Shown here piece after piece: positions 31,534-42,069 of a DNA stretch of 64,000 bases; positions within the stretch are counted from its first letter, which is position 1; each line of letters begins with the position of its first letter. The stretch covers positions 62,001-126,000 of the forward strand of contig NZ_FUWO01000002.1 in assembly GCF_900167405.1 (NCBI RefSeq), written 5' to 3'. The notes below the pieces were generated by a model that worked only from the letters and a program-made list of their open reading frames with translations, ran no database searches and was not told the DNA's origin. This DNA is from Globicatella sulfidifaciens DSM 15739 (GTDB taxonomy: Bacteria; Bacillota; Bacilli; Lactobacillales; Aerococcaceae). A program made the position numbers and the translations under genes.

Positions 31534-32490
31534 ATGAAAAAATTTGATATTAAAAATTTATTTTTACAGTACTCGGTATATGTCGTTTTAGTTATTTTAT
31601 TTATAATGTTCTCGCTATTAAGTCCTATGTTTTTGTCAGCAGGTAATATCTCTAACTTTTTTAGACAAATTCCACCGGTTGGCATTATGACAGTGGCTTA
31701 CTGTATGGTATTGATAACCGGTTATGTGGATTTATCAATTGCATCTATTGCAGCCTTTACAGGGACCACAGCAGTTTACTTAGGTTCATTAGGTTGGTCG
31801 CCTATTTTAGTCATTCCAATTGCTATCTTAATTGGAGTTATCTTTGGGACAATCAATGGTATCTTAATTAAAAAGTTAGACCTACCTGCGTTTATTTTAA
31901 CTTTAGGTACTAATTATGTTATTCGCGGTATCATTATGTTCATCACAAATGGAATCTATGTTACGGGTACCCCAGATTGGTTTGGAAAAATCGCTGGTAC
32001 TAAAGTAGTTGGTAATATCATTTATACGAACACATTAATTTTTATATTAATTATTATACTATTCTCGTATATTATGAAAAATACACGTTTTGGACGTTAC
32101 TGCTATGCAGTAGGTTCTAATAGTGAAGTAGCACGTTTATCTGGTATTGAAACCGATAAACATGTCATTAAAATGTTTGCAATTGAAGGCGCATTAGCAG
32201 CAATTGCGGGTATTTTATTAATGAGTAATCTTAACGTCGGTGGTCCTAATGAAGGCCAAGGGCTAGACCTACTAGCGATGGCTGCTTCGATTATGGGGGG
32301 GACACAATTTAGTGGCGGTGTTGGTACTATTGGTGGTGCGGTAGTTGGTATTTTCACATTACAACTATTTAATAATGGGTTAGCAATCCTAGGCGTTAAC
32401 GCATTTATGCAACAAGTGGTAACAGGTGTTGTCATTGTGTTCTCTATTATCATCGATTATTTAAGAAGAAAAGCTGAAATGAACAGCTAA
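31534..32490 (+). CDS. CUT2 sugar ABC transporter permease (XylH/RbsC type)
   Basis: A membrane permease of about 318 residues with eight or more hydrophobic segments and the RbsC-type motifs GYVDLSIAS, GTINGILIKK and GSNSEVARLSGI. I chose the ATG at 31534 with AGGTGA upstream; a GTG at 31525 directly abuts the ATPase stop and is less likely. It acts with the ATPase before it and the lipoprotein after it. Confidence 0.92.
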   Translation: MKKFDIKNLFLQYSVYVVLVILFIMFSLLSPMFLSAGNISNFFRQIPPVGIMTVAYCMVLITGYVDLSIASIAAFTGTTAVYLGSLGWSPILVIPIAILIGVIFGTINGILIKKLDLPAFILTLGTNYVIRGIIMFITNGIYVTGTPDWFGKIAGTKVVGNIIYTNTLIFILIIILFSYIMKNTRFGRYCYAVGSNSEVARLSGIETDKHVIKMFAIEGALAAIAGILLMSNLNVGGPNEGQGLDLLAMAASIMGGTQFSGGVGTIGGAVVGIFTLQLFNNGLAILGVNAFMQQVVTGVVIVFSIIIDYLRRKAEMNS

Positions 32491-32525
32491 AAAAATCATT
32501 TAAAAAAGAAAAAGGAGCATTTAGC

Positions 32526-33557
32526 ATGAAAAAAATAACAAAAATGTTATTAAGTTTATTAGCAAGTTCAACTTTTTTAGCAGCTTGCGGTAATACAGGT
32601 TCTTCAGATAATACAACAGCAGATTCTGGAGAAGCAAATAAAACATTATATTTTATTCCAATCGTTGATATTGGTGCATATTGGAACCCAATGAGAAAAG
32701 GGGCTGAAGATACGGCTAAGAAATTAGGATATGATTTAGTTGTCAAAACTTCACCCCCAGCAGAAGCGCAAAAAAATGAAAAACATATTGGATTCATTAA
32801 TGAAGCCGTTTCGAATAAAGCTGCGGGTATTGCGATTGCACCGATTGAAGCTAATATGTTTAAGGCGCCTATCAAAGCAGCTATGGACGCTAATATTCCA
32901 GTTATAACATTTGATGCTGATTTAGAAAACCCCGAAGATCGTACTGCTTATGTAGGAACAGATAATGTTCTCGCAGGTCGTGATTTAGGGATGAAAGCAG
33001 CAGAAGAATTGAAAGAAAAAGGAATCACTTCTGGTTCAATCTCTGTTGTCTGTGTAGACCGTGCACAACCGACAATGATTGCTCGTGAAAAAGGATTAAA
33101 AGAAGGATTTAACGAAGTAATGGGTGACGATGCTGCTAACTTTAAATTCTTGGAAACCATTCAAGATAAAGACCAAGCTGCAGTTTCAAAAGAACAATTA
33201 GAAGGCCAAATTACTGGTAATGCTGATTTAGTACTAGTATTCTCTTTAGGTTCAGAAGGTCCAGACGTAGGAGTTATGGAAGCTTTAGCAGCTCAAAATA
33301 AAGCGGGAGAAATCTTACACTTTGGTTTTGACTACACTCCAACATGGGAAAAAGGAATTGAAGACGGACGTATTACAGCAATTGTTGACCAAGACGCTTA
33401 TAACATTGGAGTTCAAGTAATTGAAAACTTAGTTAAAGCAATTGATGGTGAAGAATTAGAAGATAATATTCCTATCGATGTTAAGTTTGTACGTGCAGAA
33501 GAATTAGTAGAGTACGGTAAAGAAAAACAAAAACAATCTACTGATACAACAGAATAA
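32526..33557 (+). CDS. CUT2 sugar-binding lipoprotein (XylF/RbsB type)
   Basis: A 343-residue lipoprotein with the lipobox LAAC (cysteine at 21) and a low-complexity Ser/Thr/Asn linker. The mature part is a type 1 periplasmic-binding fold (IVDIGAYWNPMRKGAEDTAK, AIAPIEANMF, DNVLAGRDLGM). The operon order ATPase, permease, binding protein differs from E. coli xylFGH but is common in Firmicutes. Ligand is probably xylose or another pentose, by XylR control only. AAAGGAG precedes the ATG. Confidence 0.9.
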   Translation: MKKITKMLLSLLASSTFLAACGNTGSSDNTTADSGEANKTLYFIPIVDIGAYWNPMRKGAEDTAKKLGYDLVVKTSPPAEAQKNEKHIGFINEAVSNKAAGIAIAPIEANMFKAPIKAAMDANIPVITFDADLENPEDRTAYVGTDNVLAGRDLGMKAAEELKEKGITSGSISVVCVDRAQPTMIAREKGLKEGFNEVMGDDAANFKFLETIQDKDQAAVSKEQLEGQITGNADLVLVFSLGSEGPDVGVMEALAAQNKAGEILHFGFDYTPTWEKGIEDGRITAIVDQDAYNIGVQVIENLVKAIDGEELEDNIPIDVKFVRAEELVEYGKEKQKQSTDTTE

Positions 33558-33621
33558 TATTGAATATGAGACCGTGACATTTGTTGCGGTCTTAAGTTTT
33601 AAAAAAGAGAGGAGCATGAAA

Positions 33622-34606
33622 ATGAATTATAAACAGCTAGGTAATACCGATATGAAAATTAGTGAACTAAGTTTTGGTACATGGGCAATGGGAAGTGACT
33701 GGGGCAATGTATCTGTAGAAGATGCTAAACAAGCAATTCATTATGCAATTAATCAAGGCGTAAATTTTTTTGATACAGCTGATGTTTATGGAATGGGTAA
33801 AAGCGAACAGATTTTAGGAGAAGTTTTAAAAGAACGAACAGAAAGAATTTATATTGCAACTAAATTTGGACGTAAAGATGACTTCACTAACCCAGATAAT
33901 TACACATATGAAAAAGTAAAAAAATTATGCCGAAAATAGCTTGAAAAACTTAGGTATGGATGCGATAGATTTATATCAAATTCACTGTCCAAGTACTGAA
34001 ATATTAGAACAATTAGCCGTCTTTGATGTGTTAGAACAATTACAAAAAGAAGGGTTAATACGTTATTATGGTGTCAGTGTTGAAACAGATGCACAAGGTG
34101 AATTTGTCTTAAATAATACCAAAGCTAGTAGTCTTCAGGTAATTGTTAATATGCTAAGACAAAAGCCCATTGATCAAATGATAAAATTAGCAGAACAAAA
34201 ACACGTTGGGGTCTTAGCACGGGTACCCCTAGCAAGTGGCTTATTAACAGGGAAATATACCATTAACTCTGTTTTTCCTGAAAATGATCATCGTAATTAT
34301 AATCAGAACGGTGAAGCTTTCAATGTTGGAGAAACATTTGGTGGCTTACCATTCAAAAAAGGTATTGAATTGGTTAATCAGTTAGAATGGATTAAAGAAG
34401 AAAGGATTAGTATGCCGGTCGCAGCTTTAAAATGGGTTGTTCAACAAAAGGGCGTCACAGCTGCCATACCAGGTTTTAAAAATATCAAACAAGTTAAAAG
34501 TAATCTTGAGGTCTTTAATGCTAAAGACTACACAGAAGAAGAACTCACACGATTGAAAGATTTTTATTGGAATGAAGTTCATAATCATATTCGAGGAGAT
34601 TATTAG
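33622..34606 (+). pseudogene. Aldo/keto reductase, broken by a one-base frameshift
   Basis: An NADPH-dependent aldo/keto reductase in two frames. The first part (to 33939) carries LGNTDMKISELSFGTW, DTADVYG and ATKFGRK with the catalytic Tyr and Lys. The second (from about 33927) restarts as YAENSLKNLGMDAIDLYQ and runs to 34606. One extra base in the A7TT run at 33918-33926 causes the break; removing one A or T restores a full-length protein of about 328 residues. The rest is well conserved, so the damage is very recent or a sequencing error. I start at the ATG 33622, seven bases after GAGAGGAG. It would be co-transcribed with the xylose transporter and might reduce xylose or a related aldehyde. 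Confidence 0.85.
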
Positions 34607-34618
34607 AGTACGAAAATA

Positions 34619-34661
34619 AACACCTATCAAAGCGACGAGAAAAGTCAGTTTGATAGGTGTT
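34619..34661. terminator. Bidirectional terminator between convergent genes
   Basis: AACACCTATCAAA (34619-34631) and TTTGATAGGTGTT (34649-34661) are perfect complements. AT-rich flanks on both sides suit termination of both the reductase operon and xylR. Confidence 0.82.
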
Positions 34662-34676
34662 ATTTAATGAAAATAT

Positions 34677-35855
34677 TTAGTTTTCTTGATAATAATTACG
34701 GAATTTAAAGACTGGAATGTTTAAGTAGTTACGTAATACCAGTGCCACCCCTCCAAATAAAGTAGAGCGTCCTTCAAATGCGGAAGTTTTTATTTTAACG
34801 CCTTCTGTGAAACGACTATTTAATGAATCGAGAATGAACTCTAGCAATTCAGGGATTTTTTCATATACAGAACTGTCAATATAAACAACTTCTGGATCAT
34901 GGAAAAGAATAATATTATTGATACATAAACTTAAATACATGGCTTTTTCTCTTAGCAAATCTAAAAGAGCTTCTCTTTGTTCGGTTTTTAACATTTTAAC
35001 CAAATAATCTGAATTTATTTTATCAATATTAATTTTGAAGGCTTCCGATACACTCTCATAAATCGCTTGTTGAGAGGCATATTTTTCTAAACACCCTTTA
35101 TTTCCACATCCGCATGCTTTTCCATGTGGGAAAATAATGGAGTGTCCAATTTCTCCTGCTTTACCGGCATTACCATGATGCAACAGCCCATTTTCAATAA
35201 TGCCTAAACCAATCCCACCATGAATCGAAATACATAGTAAATCTTCCGCGCGTGAAACGAAAGTATACTCTCCTAAAGCAGCTAAATTTGCTTCATTTTC
35301 AAAGTAAAATGGGAAGTCATACTTATTGGATAAGAATTGGTATAAATCATCCCCAATTAAATCATAAATTGGCGAGAAATTAATCGTGTTGTTTTGCGTG
35401 ATACCATGAATTGAAAGTGCACATCCGATAATCCCTTTATTTGTTTTGGGAACATTTTCTATAACGTAGTCTAAAATGTCAGTTAATAAGTCATTAATGG
35501 TGTTTGTGTTAATTTCAATTTTTCTTAGTTGTTGTTCCAAAATGATTTTTCCATCTAAGAAAGTAACCAAAACATTGATATAGTTGTAGCCAATATCGAT
35601 GGCAACAACTGCTCCTGAGGAACTATTGTATTCTAATAAAATTGGTTTACGACCACCCATAGAACTAGCATCACCGATTCCGGTCTCATTAACAAGACGT
35701 TCCTCAATCAGCGTTTTAACAATTGATGAGATAGAAGCTTTGTTTAAAGTAGTTAATTCCGAAAGGCTTGCTCGTGAGATAGGGCCATTTTCAATGATAG
35801 CTTTTAATACTAAAGATTCGTTGTTATTTCTAATACTATATACTGATGAAATCAT
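34677..35855 (-). CDS. xylR: XylR, ROK-family xylose repressor
   Basis: It should repress xylose genes by binding the 25-base operators found at 21.1, 25.3, 28.4 and 36.0 kb. Residues 10-65 form a winged helix (GPISRASLSELTTLNKASISSIVKTL, in part). The ROK part has VAIDIGYNYINV, FENEANLAALGE and the zinc motif CGCGNKGCLEKYA. Length is 392 residues from the ATG at 35855, chosen because AGGAGA lies nine bases upstream; an in-frame extension of 17 residues is unlikely. It is divergent from the glucuronoxylan operon. Xylose as inducer is family knowledge. Confidence 0.92.
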   Translation of the reverse strand: MISSVYSIRNNNESLVLKAIIENGPISRASLSELTTLNKASISSIVKTLIEERLVNETGIGDASSMGGRKPILLEYNSSSGAVVAIDIGYNYINVLVTFLDGKIILEQQLRKIEINTNTINDLLTDILDYVIENVPKTNKGIIGCALSIHGITQNNTINFSPIYDLIGDDLYQFLSNKYDFPFYFENEANLAALGEYTFVSRAEDLLCISIHGGIGLGIIENGLLHHGNAGKAGEIGHSIIFPHGKACGCGNKGCLEKYASQQAIYESVSEAFKINIDKINSDYLVKMLKTEQREALLDLLREKAMYLSLCINNIILFHDPEVVYIDSSVYEKIPELLEFILDSLNSRFTEGVKIKTSAFEGRSTLFGGVALVLRNYLNIPVFKFRNYYQEN

Positions 35856-35935
35856 AAAATATCTCCTATTTATTCGTATAATAATTATATCATAGAAAGA
35901 GAACAAAAAAGACTAAATGTTTTTACAAAAAACAA

Positions 35936-35964
35936 TTGACCCCCATTATGAAAAGGGATACAAT
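35936..35964 (+). promoter_or_regulatory. Promoter of the glucuronoxylan operon
   Basis: TTGACC (35936-35941), a 17-base spacer and TACAAT (35959-35964). A XylR operator starts nine bases downstream. TGAAAAGGGATACA (35949-35962) inside it resembles TGTAAGGGGATACA at 1394-1407 near araB and may be a variant cre. Confidence 0.82.
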
Positions 35965-35973
35965 TAATATATA

Positions 35974-35998
35974 AGTTAGTTTAACACACAAACAAACC
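35974..35998 (+). promoter_or_regulatory. XylR operator at the glucuronoxylan operon
   Basis: AGTTAGTTTA (35974-35983) and CAAACAAACC (35989-35998), with five bases between. Both half-sites are identical to those at xylA, so the operon belongs to the XylR regulon. Confidence 0.85.
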
Positions 35999-36089
35999 TG
36001 AGTCAATAATGGGATGAGGAGGGATAATTGATACTTAGGTAAGTTATTAATTGGAATATGACAATCAAAATAGAAAAAGGAGTAATATT

Positions 36090-37522
36090 ATGAATAAAAT
36101 AGTAAAAAAGTTTTTTTAAATCATTATTAACAGTGGGAATAACTTCTACGATATTAAATCCTATAGCTGCATTAGCAGAAGAAATAAGAGTTTCATGGTG
36201 GGGCAATGATGATAGACATCAATTAACATTAGAGACAATTAAAAAGTTTGAAGAGCTTAATCCAGATACTAAAATAAAACCAGAATATTCGGGATTTGGT
36301 AGTCTCGTTGAAAATTTTACTACACAATTCGCTGGTGGTACAGAAGCTGATGTGATGATTGTTCTATATAACTGGATTGATCAGTTTTCTCCTAACGGAG
36401 ATGGTTTTTATGATATAAATGAGTTAAAAGATATTATCGATTTATCTCAATTTGATGAAGAATTTCTTAAATTTGGGGAATCTAATGGGATTTTACAAGG
36501 GATAGCGCAAGTAGAAAATGTTCTCATTATTGCTATGAATAAAACAATTCTTGACAAACTTGGTTCTGAAATACCAACTACTTGGGATGAATACAAGGAA
36601 ATAGCAAAAAACTACCAGAAGGCTCTTTCCTTTTAGTATCACCAACACCAAAATTTGCTGCTACTCTTTATTTACAGCAAAAGACTGGAAAGCCTGAATT
36701 TGATGTGAACGGAAATATGAATTATTCAGAAGAAGATTATAAGGAAGCACATGGTATAAGGATTTAGTGGATTCTAGAGTGTTTGTCTCTCGACAATCAT
36801 ATCTTGAAAATGTAGGAACTGAACCTGTATCAGTTGCTCAAAATGCTAAGTATATTAATGGTGAATATGCAGGCGTACTAGAGTGGAATGGTGGTTTAAA
36901 ATCAAACGAGGCAACATTAAAAGAAACTAATCAAGAACTAGTAATCGCACCAATGCCAGTAATAGAGAATGCTAAATTTGATGGAACAATGTCAAAACCA
37001 ACAATGTTATTTTCTATTTCTAAAAATACCAAAAATCCTGAATTAAGTGCTAAATTCCTCAATTTTATATTAAATGATCCAGAAGGAATTAAGCTGATGG
37101 GTACGTCGAGAGGTATTCCAGCTTCTAAAATTGCCGTTGAAGTACTAACTGAGGATGAACAGATTGACGGAGTAGTAAAAGAAGGGTATGAATATGGTTT
37201 AGAAGTACCTAATATGCAACAAACACCATTTTTGACAAAGGTACTTTTACCTTCTTTAAAACCAGCAATAGTATCCTGTGTAATATTTCAATTTGTATGG
37301 AGTTTTAATGATTATTTAGGACCGTTAATTTATATTACTTCTGTTGAAAAACATCCAGTTTCTGTGGCATTGAAAATGAATATAGATACAAGTAGTGGAG
37401 TAGTTGAGTGGAATCAAATAATGGCAATGTCAATAATATCTTTACTACCAGCTATATTATTATATTTTTCTTCTCAAAAATACTTTGTTGAAGGTGTTAC
37501 CTCTTCGGGTATAAAAGGTTAG
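36090..37522 (+). pseudogene. Decayed CUT1 transporter: binding protein fused to permease remnant
   Basis: The ATG at 36090 (after AAAAGGAG) opens a signal peptide that stops after nine codons because of one extra T in a T7 run (36111-36117); in the next frame the secretion signal and binding protein continue (LLTVGITSTILNP, cleavage near ALA/EE). A second shift occurs at the A6 run 36606-36611 and a third (one base missing) near 36747-36750. From 36767 the frame encodes the binding-protein C-terminal half and then, near 37213-37250, passes in frame into the end of a MalG-type permease (LLPSLKPAIVSC, WSFNDYLGPLIYI, final SSGIKG). A deletion has therefore removed one whole permease and most of another. 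The transporter cannot work. Confidence 0.88.
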
Positions 37523-37526
37523 TTTA

Positions 37527-38156
37527 ATGAATATTATAGACTTATTATCAAAATATTTAATGTTATGGATTTATAAAGTATTACCTCGTATATTGGTTTT
37601 CTATATTATAAATATTCCAGTGATAGTTATATTTATTGTGTTTCGAATTAGTAGAGATAATCTGGTAATATTTTTAATTTGTAATATTATCTTCACAATT
37701 AGTCTTTGGTTTTATATTTTGGCAATAAAACATAAGAAGTTGAAAAATGTTGTTAATAATATTTTTGATGAGACAAAAAGATATTTTTTAGAAATGCTCC
37801 TTATTATGTTAGTTAATTCAATTATAATTATTGTAATAAGTATAATTAGTTATTTTAAGGAATTAGAAGTATTTTCAATTTTATTTTTTATTACCACTGT
37901 ATTTGTTGTTGGTTCAAATTTAGAATTAATATACAGAACAATATTTGATCTCAAGACGAAAGAGAAGATTTTACTTAATTATATTGATTGTTTAATGTTT
38001 GTTTATGGTACACCAAAGTTGGGGATTACGTACATAGTATTGTTTTTTATACTTTTTATATTATTTTATTTCTATGCACCTGTATTGATTGTTATTGCTT
38101 TTCCGTTCTTTTTAGAGATTATGTTTAAGCTACGAAAGGAGAAAAATAATGGATAA
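37527..38156 (+). CDS. Hydrophobic membrane protein, YesL-like position
   Basis: A 209-residue protein with about five membrane segments and few charged residues. It follows the permease remnant by four bases, the same place the YesL-like (DUF624) gene takes in the arabinan cluster, and its layout is similar, but I cannot point to a diagnostic motif. It overlaps the GH67 start by eight bases. If its partner is the transporter upstream, it is now an orphan. Confidence 0.6.
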   Translation: MNIIDLLSKYLMLWIYKVLPRILVFYIINIPVIVIFIVFRISRDNLVIFLICNIIFTISLWFYILAIKHKKLKNVVNNIFDETKRYFLEMLLIMLVNSIIIIVISIISYFKELEVFSILFFITTVFVVGSNLELIYRTIFDLKTKEKILLNYIDCLMFVYGTPKLGITYIVLFFILFILFYFYAPVLIVIAFPFFLEIMFKLRKEKNNG

Positions 38157-40089
38157 GTGTTGGTTAGAAAAAAAAGTAAAAGGTTTTGATGGCTTTGTAA
38201 TAGATCAAGTCGATGATATTACTAAACAAATTAGTAGAGAAATTAAATTGTTATTTGATAATTGTAAAGAAAATTATTCAAATGGGAAAAGGATTATAAA
38301 GTTTAAAATTCAAAATGACACTGATCTCATTAAAGATGGTTTTAAAATAATAAATAAAAATGAAATAATTGAAATTATCGGAAAGAATACCATGGGTTTA
38401 CTTTATGGGTTATATACTCTGTACAGAAGAGAAATTTTAAAAAATAAGTATGAGGAAATAATTTCAAATCCAGACCAATCCATTCGAATGATTAATCATT
38501 GGGATAATATGGATGGAACAATAGAACGAGGCTATGCGGGTGAGTCAATATTCTTTAAAGATAACTCTTTTAGAAGAGATTTTACATTGGTAGAAGAGTA
38601 TGCAAGGTTATTAGCATCGGTTGGTATTAACGCACTTTCAATCAATAATGTAAATGTTCATAAGATAGAGACTGAGTTAATAACAGAAAAGTTTTTACCT
38701 GAATTAGTTATCTTAAATCAAATTTTTAATAGATTTGGTATAAAAATGTTCCTTTCAATTAATTTTGCTTCACCCAAGCGAGTGGGAAATTTAGATACTT
38801 CAGATCCCTTGGATGAAAATGTGATACATTTTTGGAAAGAAACAATAGATAGATTATATCGCTATATTCCAAATTTTGGTGGATTTGTAGTAAAGGCAGA
38901 TTCTGAAGGAGAACCTGGTCCATTTACTTATAATAGATCACATGTAGATGGTGCAAATATGTTTGGCAGACTATTAGAAGAACACGGAGGATTATGTATC
39001 TGGCGTTGCTTTGTCTATAATAGTACACAAGATTGGAGAGATAGAAGTACCGACAGAGCGAGAGCTGCTTATGATCATTTTATGCCATACGATGGAAAAT
39101 TTAACAATAATGTCATCTTGCAAATTAAATTGGGACCACTTGATTTTCAGGTAAAAGAGCCTGTTTCACCTTTATTTGGAGCTTTGAAAAAAACGAACCA
39201 TATTATTGAATTTCAATTAACACAAGAGTATACAGGGCAACAAAAAGCAATATATTATCAAGTACCCGTTTGGAAAGAAGCTTTAGATTTCGATACACAA
39301 CACAATGGAGTAGGAAGTTTCGTAAAAGACATGATAAAAGAAAATTCACCTGTTAGCGAACATTCGGGGATTTGTGCAGTAGGTGTAGTTGGAACAGATA
39401 ATAATTGGACTGGACATAAGTTAATGCAAATAAATCTATATGCGTACGGACGCTTAGCTTGGAATAATTGTCTGACAACAGAAGAAATATCTAAAGAATG
39501 GGTAAAGTTAACGTTTAATCTAACTGATGACTATTCGGAAATATTAGAAGAGATTTTGAATACATCTCGAGAAACTTACCAATTGTATAATGCCCCAAAT
39601 GGTGTTGGCTTCATGTGCAGACCTAATCATCATTATGGTCCGGATATAGATGGTTATGAATATGATCGTTGGGGGACATACCATTTTGCTGATAGAGATG
39701 GTGTTGGTGTCGATAGATCAAAAACTGGAACAGGATATGTTGAGCAATATTCAGATGAAATATGTGATTATTACAATTCTTTAGAAACATGCCCAGATGA
39801 TTTATTACTATGGTTCCACCACGTTCCATATACCCATGTGTTACAAAATGGAAAAACATTAATTCAAGATATTTATGATAATCATTTCGAAGGTGTGGAA
39901 AGAGTAAAGAAATATATCGAACAATGGAAAAACTTTAAAGAGGTAGTTGATCACGTCGATTTTGAAAATATTTTGGACAGATTAAATGAACAATATAGGC
40001 TAAGTATTGAATGGAGAGATCAAATTAATACTTATTTTTATAGAAAATCAGGGATAAAAGATGAGAATGGACGAAAGATATATTTATAA
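38149..40089 (+). CDS. aguA: GH67 alpha-glucuronidase
   Basis: It removes (4-O-methyl)glucuronic acid from the non-reducing end of aldouronic acids derived from glucuronoxylan. The 646 residues are family-typical. Hallmarks are INHWDNMDGTIERGYAG near 118, FGGFVVKADSEGEPGPF near 245-258 (catalytic acid region), IWRCFVYNS near 284, and FQLTQEYTGQQ near 361, and PNHHYGPD near 488. It has no signal peptide. GGAG precedes the ATG. It is followed 12 bases on by a xylosidase that would process the remaining xylo-oligosaccharide. It is intact although the upstream transporter is destroyed. Confidence 0.94.
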   Translation: MDKCWLEKKVKGFDGFVIDQVDDITKQISREIKLLFDNCKENYSNGKRIIKFKIQNDTDLIKDGFKIINKNEIIEIIGKNTMGLLYGLYTLYRREILKNKYEEIISNPDQSIRMINHWDNMDGTIERGYAGESIFFKDNSFRRDFTLVEEYARLLASVGINALSINNVNVHKIETELITEKFLPELVILNQIFNRFGIKMFLSINFASPKRVGNLDTSDPLDENVIHFWKETIDRLYRYIPNFGGFVVKADSEGEPGPFTYNRSHVDGANMFGRLLEEHGGLCIWRCFVYNSTQDWRDRSTDRARAAYDHFMPYDGKFNNNVILQIKLGPLDFQVKEPVSPLFGALKKTNHIIEFQLTQEYTGQQKAIYYQVPVWKEALDFDTQHNGVGSFVKDMIKENSPVSEHSGICAVGVVGTDNNWTGHKLMQINLYAYGRLAWNNCLTTEEISKEWVKLTFNLTDDYSEILEEILNTSRETYQLYNAPNGVGFMCRPNHHYGPDIDGYEYDRWGTYHFADRDGVGVDRSKTGTGYVEQYSDEICDYYNSLETCPDDLLLWFHHVPYTHVLQNGKTLIQDIYDNHFEGVERVKKYIEQWKNFKEVVDHVDFENILDRLNEQYRLSIEWRDQINTYFYRKSGIKDENGRKIYL

Positions 40090-40101
40090 AAGGAGAAAAG
40101 T

Positions 40102-41709
40102 ATGAAAATTATTAATCCAATTTTAAAAGGCTTTAATCCGGATCCTAGTATTTGTAGAGTAGGAGAAGACTATTATATAGCAACATCTACATTTGAGTGG
40201 TTTCCAGGAGTTCAAATTCATCATTCCAAAGACTTAAAAAATTGGCAGTTAATCAAACATCCAGTCGAAAGAGAGAGCCAGATAAATATGCGTGGAAACA
40301 GTGATTCTGGTGGTGTTTGGGCTCCAGCACTGAGTTACAGTGATGGAAAATTTTGGTTGATTTATTCTGATGTAAAAGTTGTTGAAGGAGATGTCTTCAA
40401 AGATGTAAATAATTATTTAATTACTTGTGACACTATTGATGGTGAATGGAGTAATCCCATTTATTTAAATAGCTCAGGTTTTGATCCTTCTTTATTCCAT
40501 GATGAGGATGGGAAAAAATATTTAGTAAATATGGTTTGGGATTACCGCTCATATAATCATCGATTCTATGGAATTTCTTTACAAGAATATGATCATAAAA
40601 AGCAAAAATTAATTGGGGATTCTAAGATAATTTTTAAAGGGACAGAGTGGGGATTAACTGAGGCACCTCATTTATATAAAATTAATGGATATTATTATCT
40701 TTTAACAGCTGAAGGAGGAACTAAATACGAACATGCAGCGACAATTGCTAGAAGTGAAACAATAGATGGGCCTTATGAAGTTCATCCAGATAATCCATTG
40801 ATATCTTCAGCTTTGCATCCATTTAATCCTCTTCAAAAAGCTGGCCATGCTTCCATTGTTAAGACTCATACAGATGAATGGTTTTTAGTTCATTTAACAG
40901 GAAGACCCATTAATAAGGCGGGAACGAGAGTTTCAGAATTTAGAGGATATTGCCCATTAGGTAGAGAAACTGCAATTCAAAGATTATATTGGGAAAATGA
41001 TTGGCCATATGTTGAAGGAGGAAATTATCCTTCTCTAGAAATTAATGGACCTAAAATTAAAGAGGTTAAATGGAAAGATACTTATTTAGAAAAAGACGAT
41101 TTTGAAGATTCCACCTTAAATATCCATTTTAATACGTTAAGAATACCTTTTAATGAGGAAATGGGTTCATTAACAGAACGACCTGGTTATTTAAGATTAT
41201 ATGGTGGTGGTTCACCACATAACCTATTTCAGCAATCAATGGTAGCAAGAAGATGGCAAAGTTTAAAGTTTAGAGCAGAAACATATGTAGAGTTTTCACC
41301 TAAAACATACCAACAATTTGCGGGATTAGTTAATTATTATTCAATAAAAAACTGGACATCCATTCATGTGACAATGAATGAAGAAAAAGGACGCATATTA
41401 GATATTCTTTCATGTGATCAATTTAAATTAAAGAACGAACTTGAAGGAAGAGAGATAGAGATTCCTACTTCACTTTCTGGTGTGTATTTGGCTGTTGATG
41501 TTGATGGATTGAGTTATAACTATTCATACTCATTTGATGGAATAAATTGGAATAAAATAGAGATTCAATTTGAAAGTATTAAACTTTCAGATGATTATGT
41601 TGAATCGGGTGGATTCTTTACCGGAGCATTCGTTGGTGTTCATGCTGTAGATTTAACTGGTCAAAAATTGCATGCAGATTTCGACTATTTTTCATATGTT
41701 GAAGAGTGA
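40102..41709 (+). CDS. Second GH43 beta-xylosidase
   Basis: A 535-residue paralogue of the enzyme at 28.4 kb with the same N-terminal pattern ([13 protein letters not shown]), [12 protein letters not shown] near 130, and acid glutamate in LTEAPHLY near 188. It is cytoplasmic and has the C-terminal beta-sandwich. Having one copy next to a xylose transporter and one next to alpha-glucuronidase suggests different oligomer lengths or branching preferences; that is inference. The stop overlaps the next possible start. Confidence 0.93.
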   Translation: MKIINPILKGFNPDPSICRVGEDYYIATSTFEWFPGVQIHHSKDLKNWQLIKHPVERESQINMRGNSDSGGVWAPALSYSDGKFWLIYSDVKVVEGDVFKDVNNYLITCDTIDGEWSNPIYLNSSGFDPSLFHDEDGKKYLVNMVWDYRSYNHRFYGISLQEYDHKKQKLIGDSKIIFKGTEWGLTEAPHLYKINGYYYLLTAEGGTKYEHAATIARSETIDGPYEVHPDNPLISSALHPFNPLQKAGHASIVKTHTDEWFLVHLTGRPINKAGTRVSEFRGYCPLGRETAIQRLYWENDWPYVEGGNYPSLEINGPKIKEVKWKDTYLEKDDFEDSTLNIHFNTLRIPFNEEMGSLTERPGYLRLYGGGSPHNLFQQSMVARRWQSLKFRAETYVEFSPKTYQQFAGLVNYYSIKNWTSIHVTMNEEKGRILDILSCDQFKLKNELEGREIEIPTSLSGVYLAVDVDGLSYNYSYSFDGINWNKIEIQFESIKLSDDYVESGGFFTGAFVGVHAVDLTGQKLHADFDYFSYVEE

Positions 41710-41714
41710 CAGAT

Positions 41715-42068
41715 ATGAAGCAAAATATTTTTAATGTTTTGGGATTTTTATTATCAGGGTTATTTGTAATGAGTATTTGGGGACCTATGTACGATGAATT
41801 AGGATTAATTGGAGGAATGCTAGCTAGTGGTGCTATTATAGGACTATTTTGGAATATTAATCATAATATGAAACTGATTATGAATGATGAAAAATTAAGT
41901 TTTATTGATATGGCATTAGGCATTGCTACTGCAGGTATTGTTCGAGATTTTTTACAAACTGGTGTGGATGGATTATATAAATCATTTCCTACTTTTATAA
42001 TTGTCTTATTAGGTGGATGTATAGGCGGAATTATGGCATATATATCAGAAAGAGAAGAGATGAATTAA
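41715..42068 (+). CDS. Small membrane protein, first of a pair (Lin0368-like, putative transporter subunit)
   Basis: About 117 residues with three to four hydrophobic segments (FLLSGLFVMSIWGP, LIGGMLASGAIIGLFW, FIIVLLGGCIGGIMA). It lies one base before a second protein of the same size and layout. The pair, followed by a NIF3-like gene, recalls the Listeria Lin0368 arrangement annotated as a putative glycerol transporter; I recall this from family knowledge and could not check it. In this operon the cargo could be glucuronate, aldouronate or another xylan product. I start at the ATG 41715; a GTG at 41706 overlapping the upstream stop is possible. Confidence 0.65.
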   Translation: MKQNIFNVLGFLLSGLFVMSIWGPMYDELGLIGGMLASGAIIGLFWNINHNMKLIMNDEKLSFIDMALGIATAGIVRDFLQTGVDGLYKSFPTFIIVLLGGCIGGIMAYISEREEMN

Positions 42069-42069
42069 T

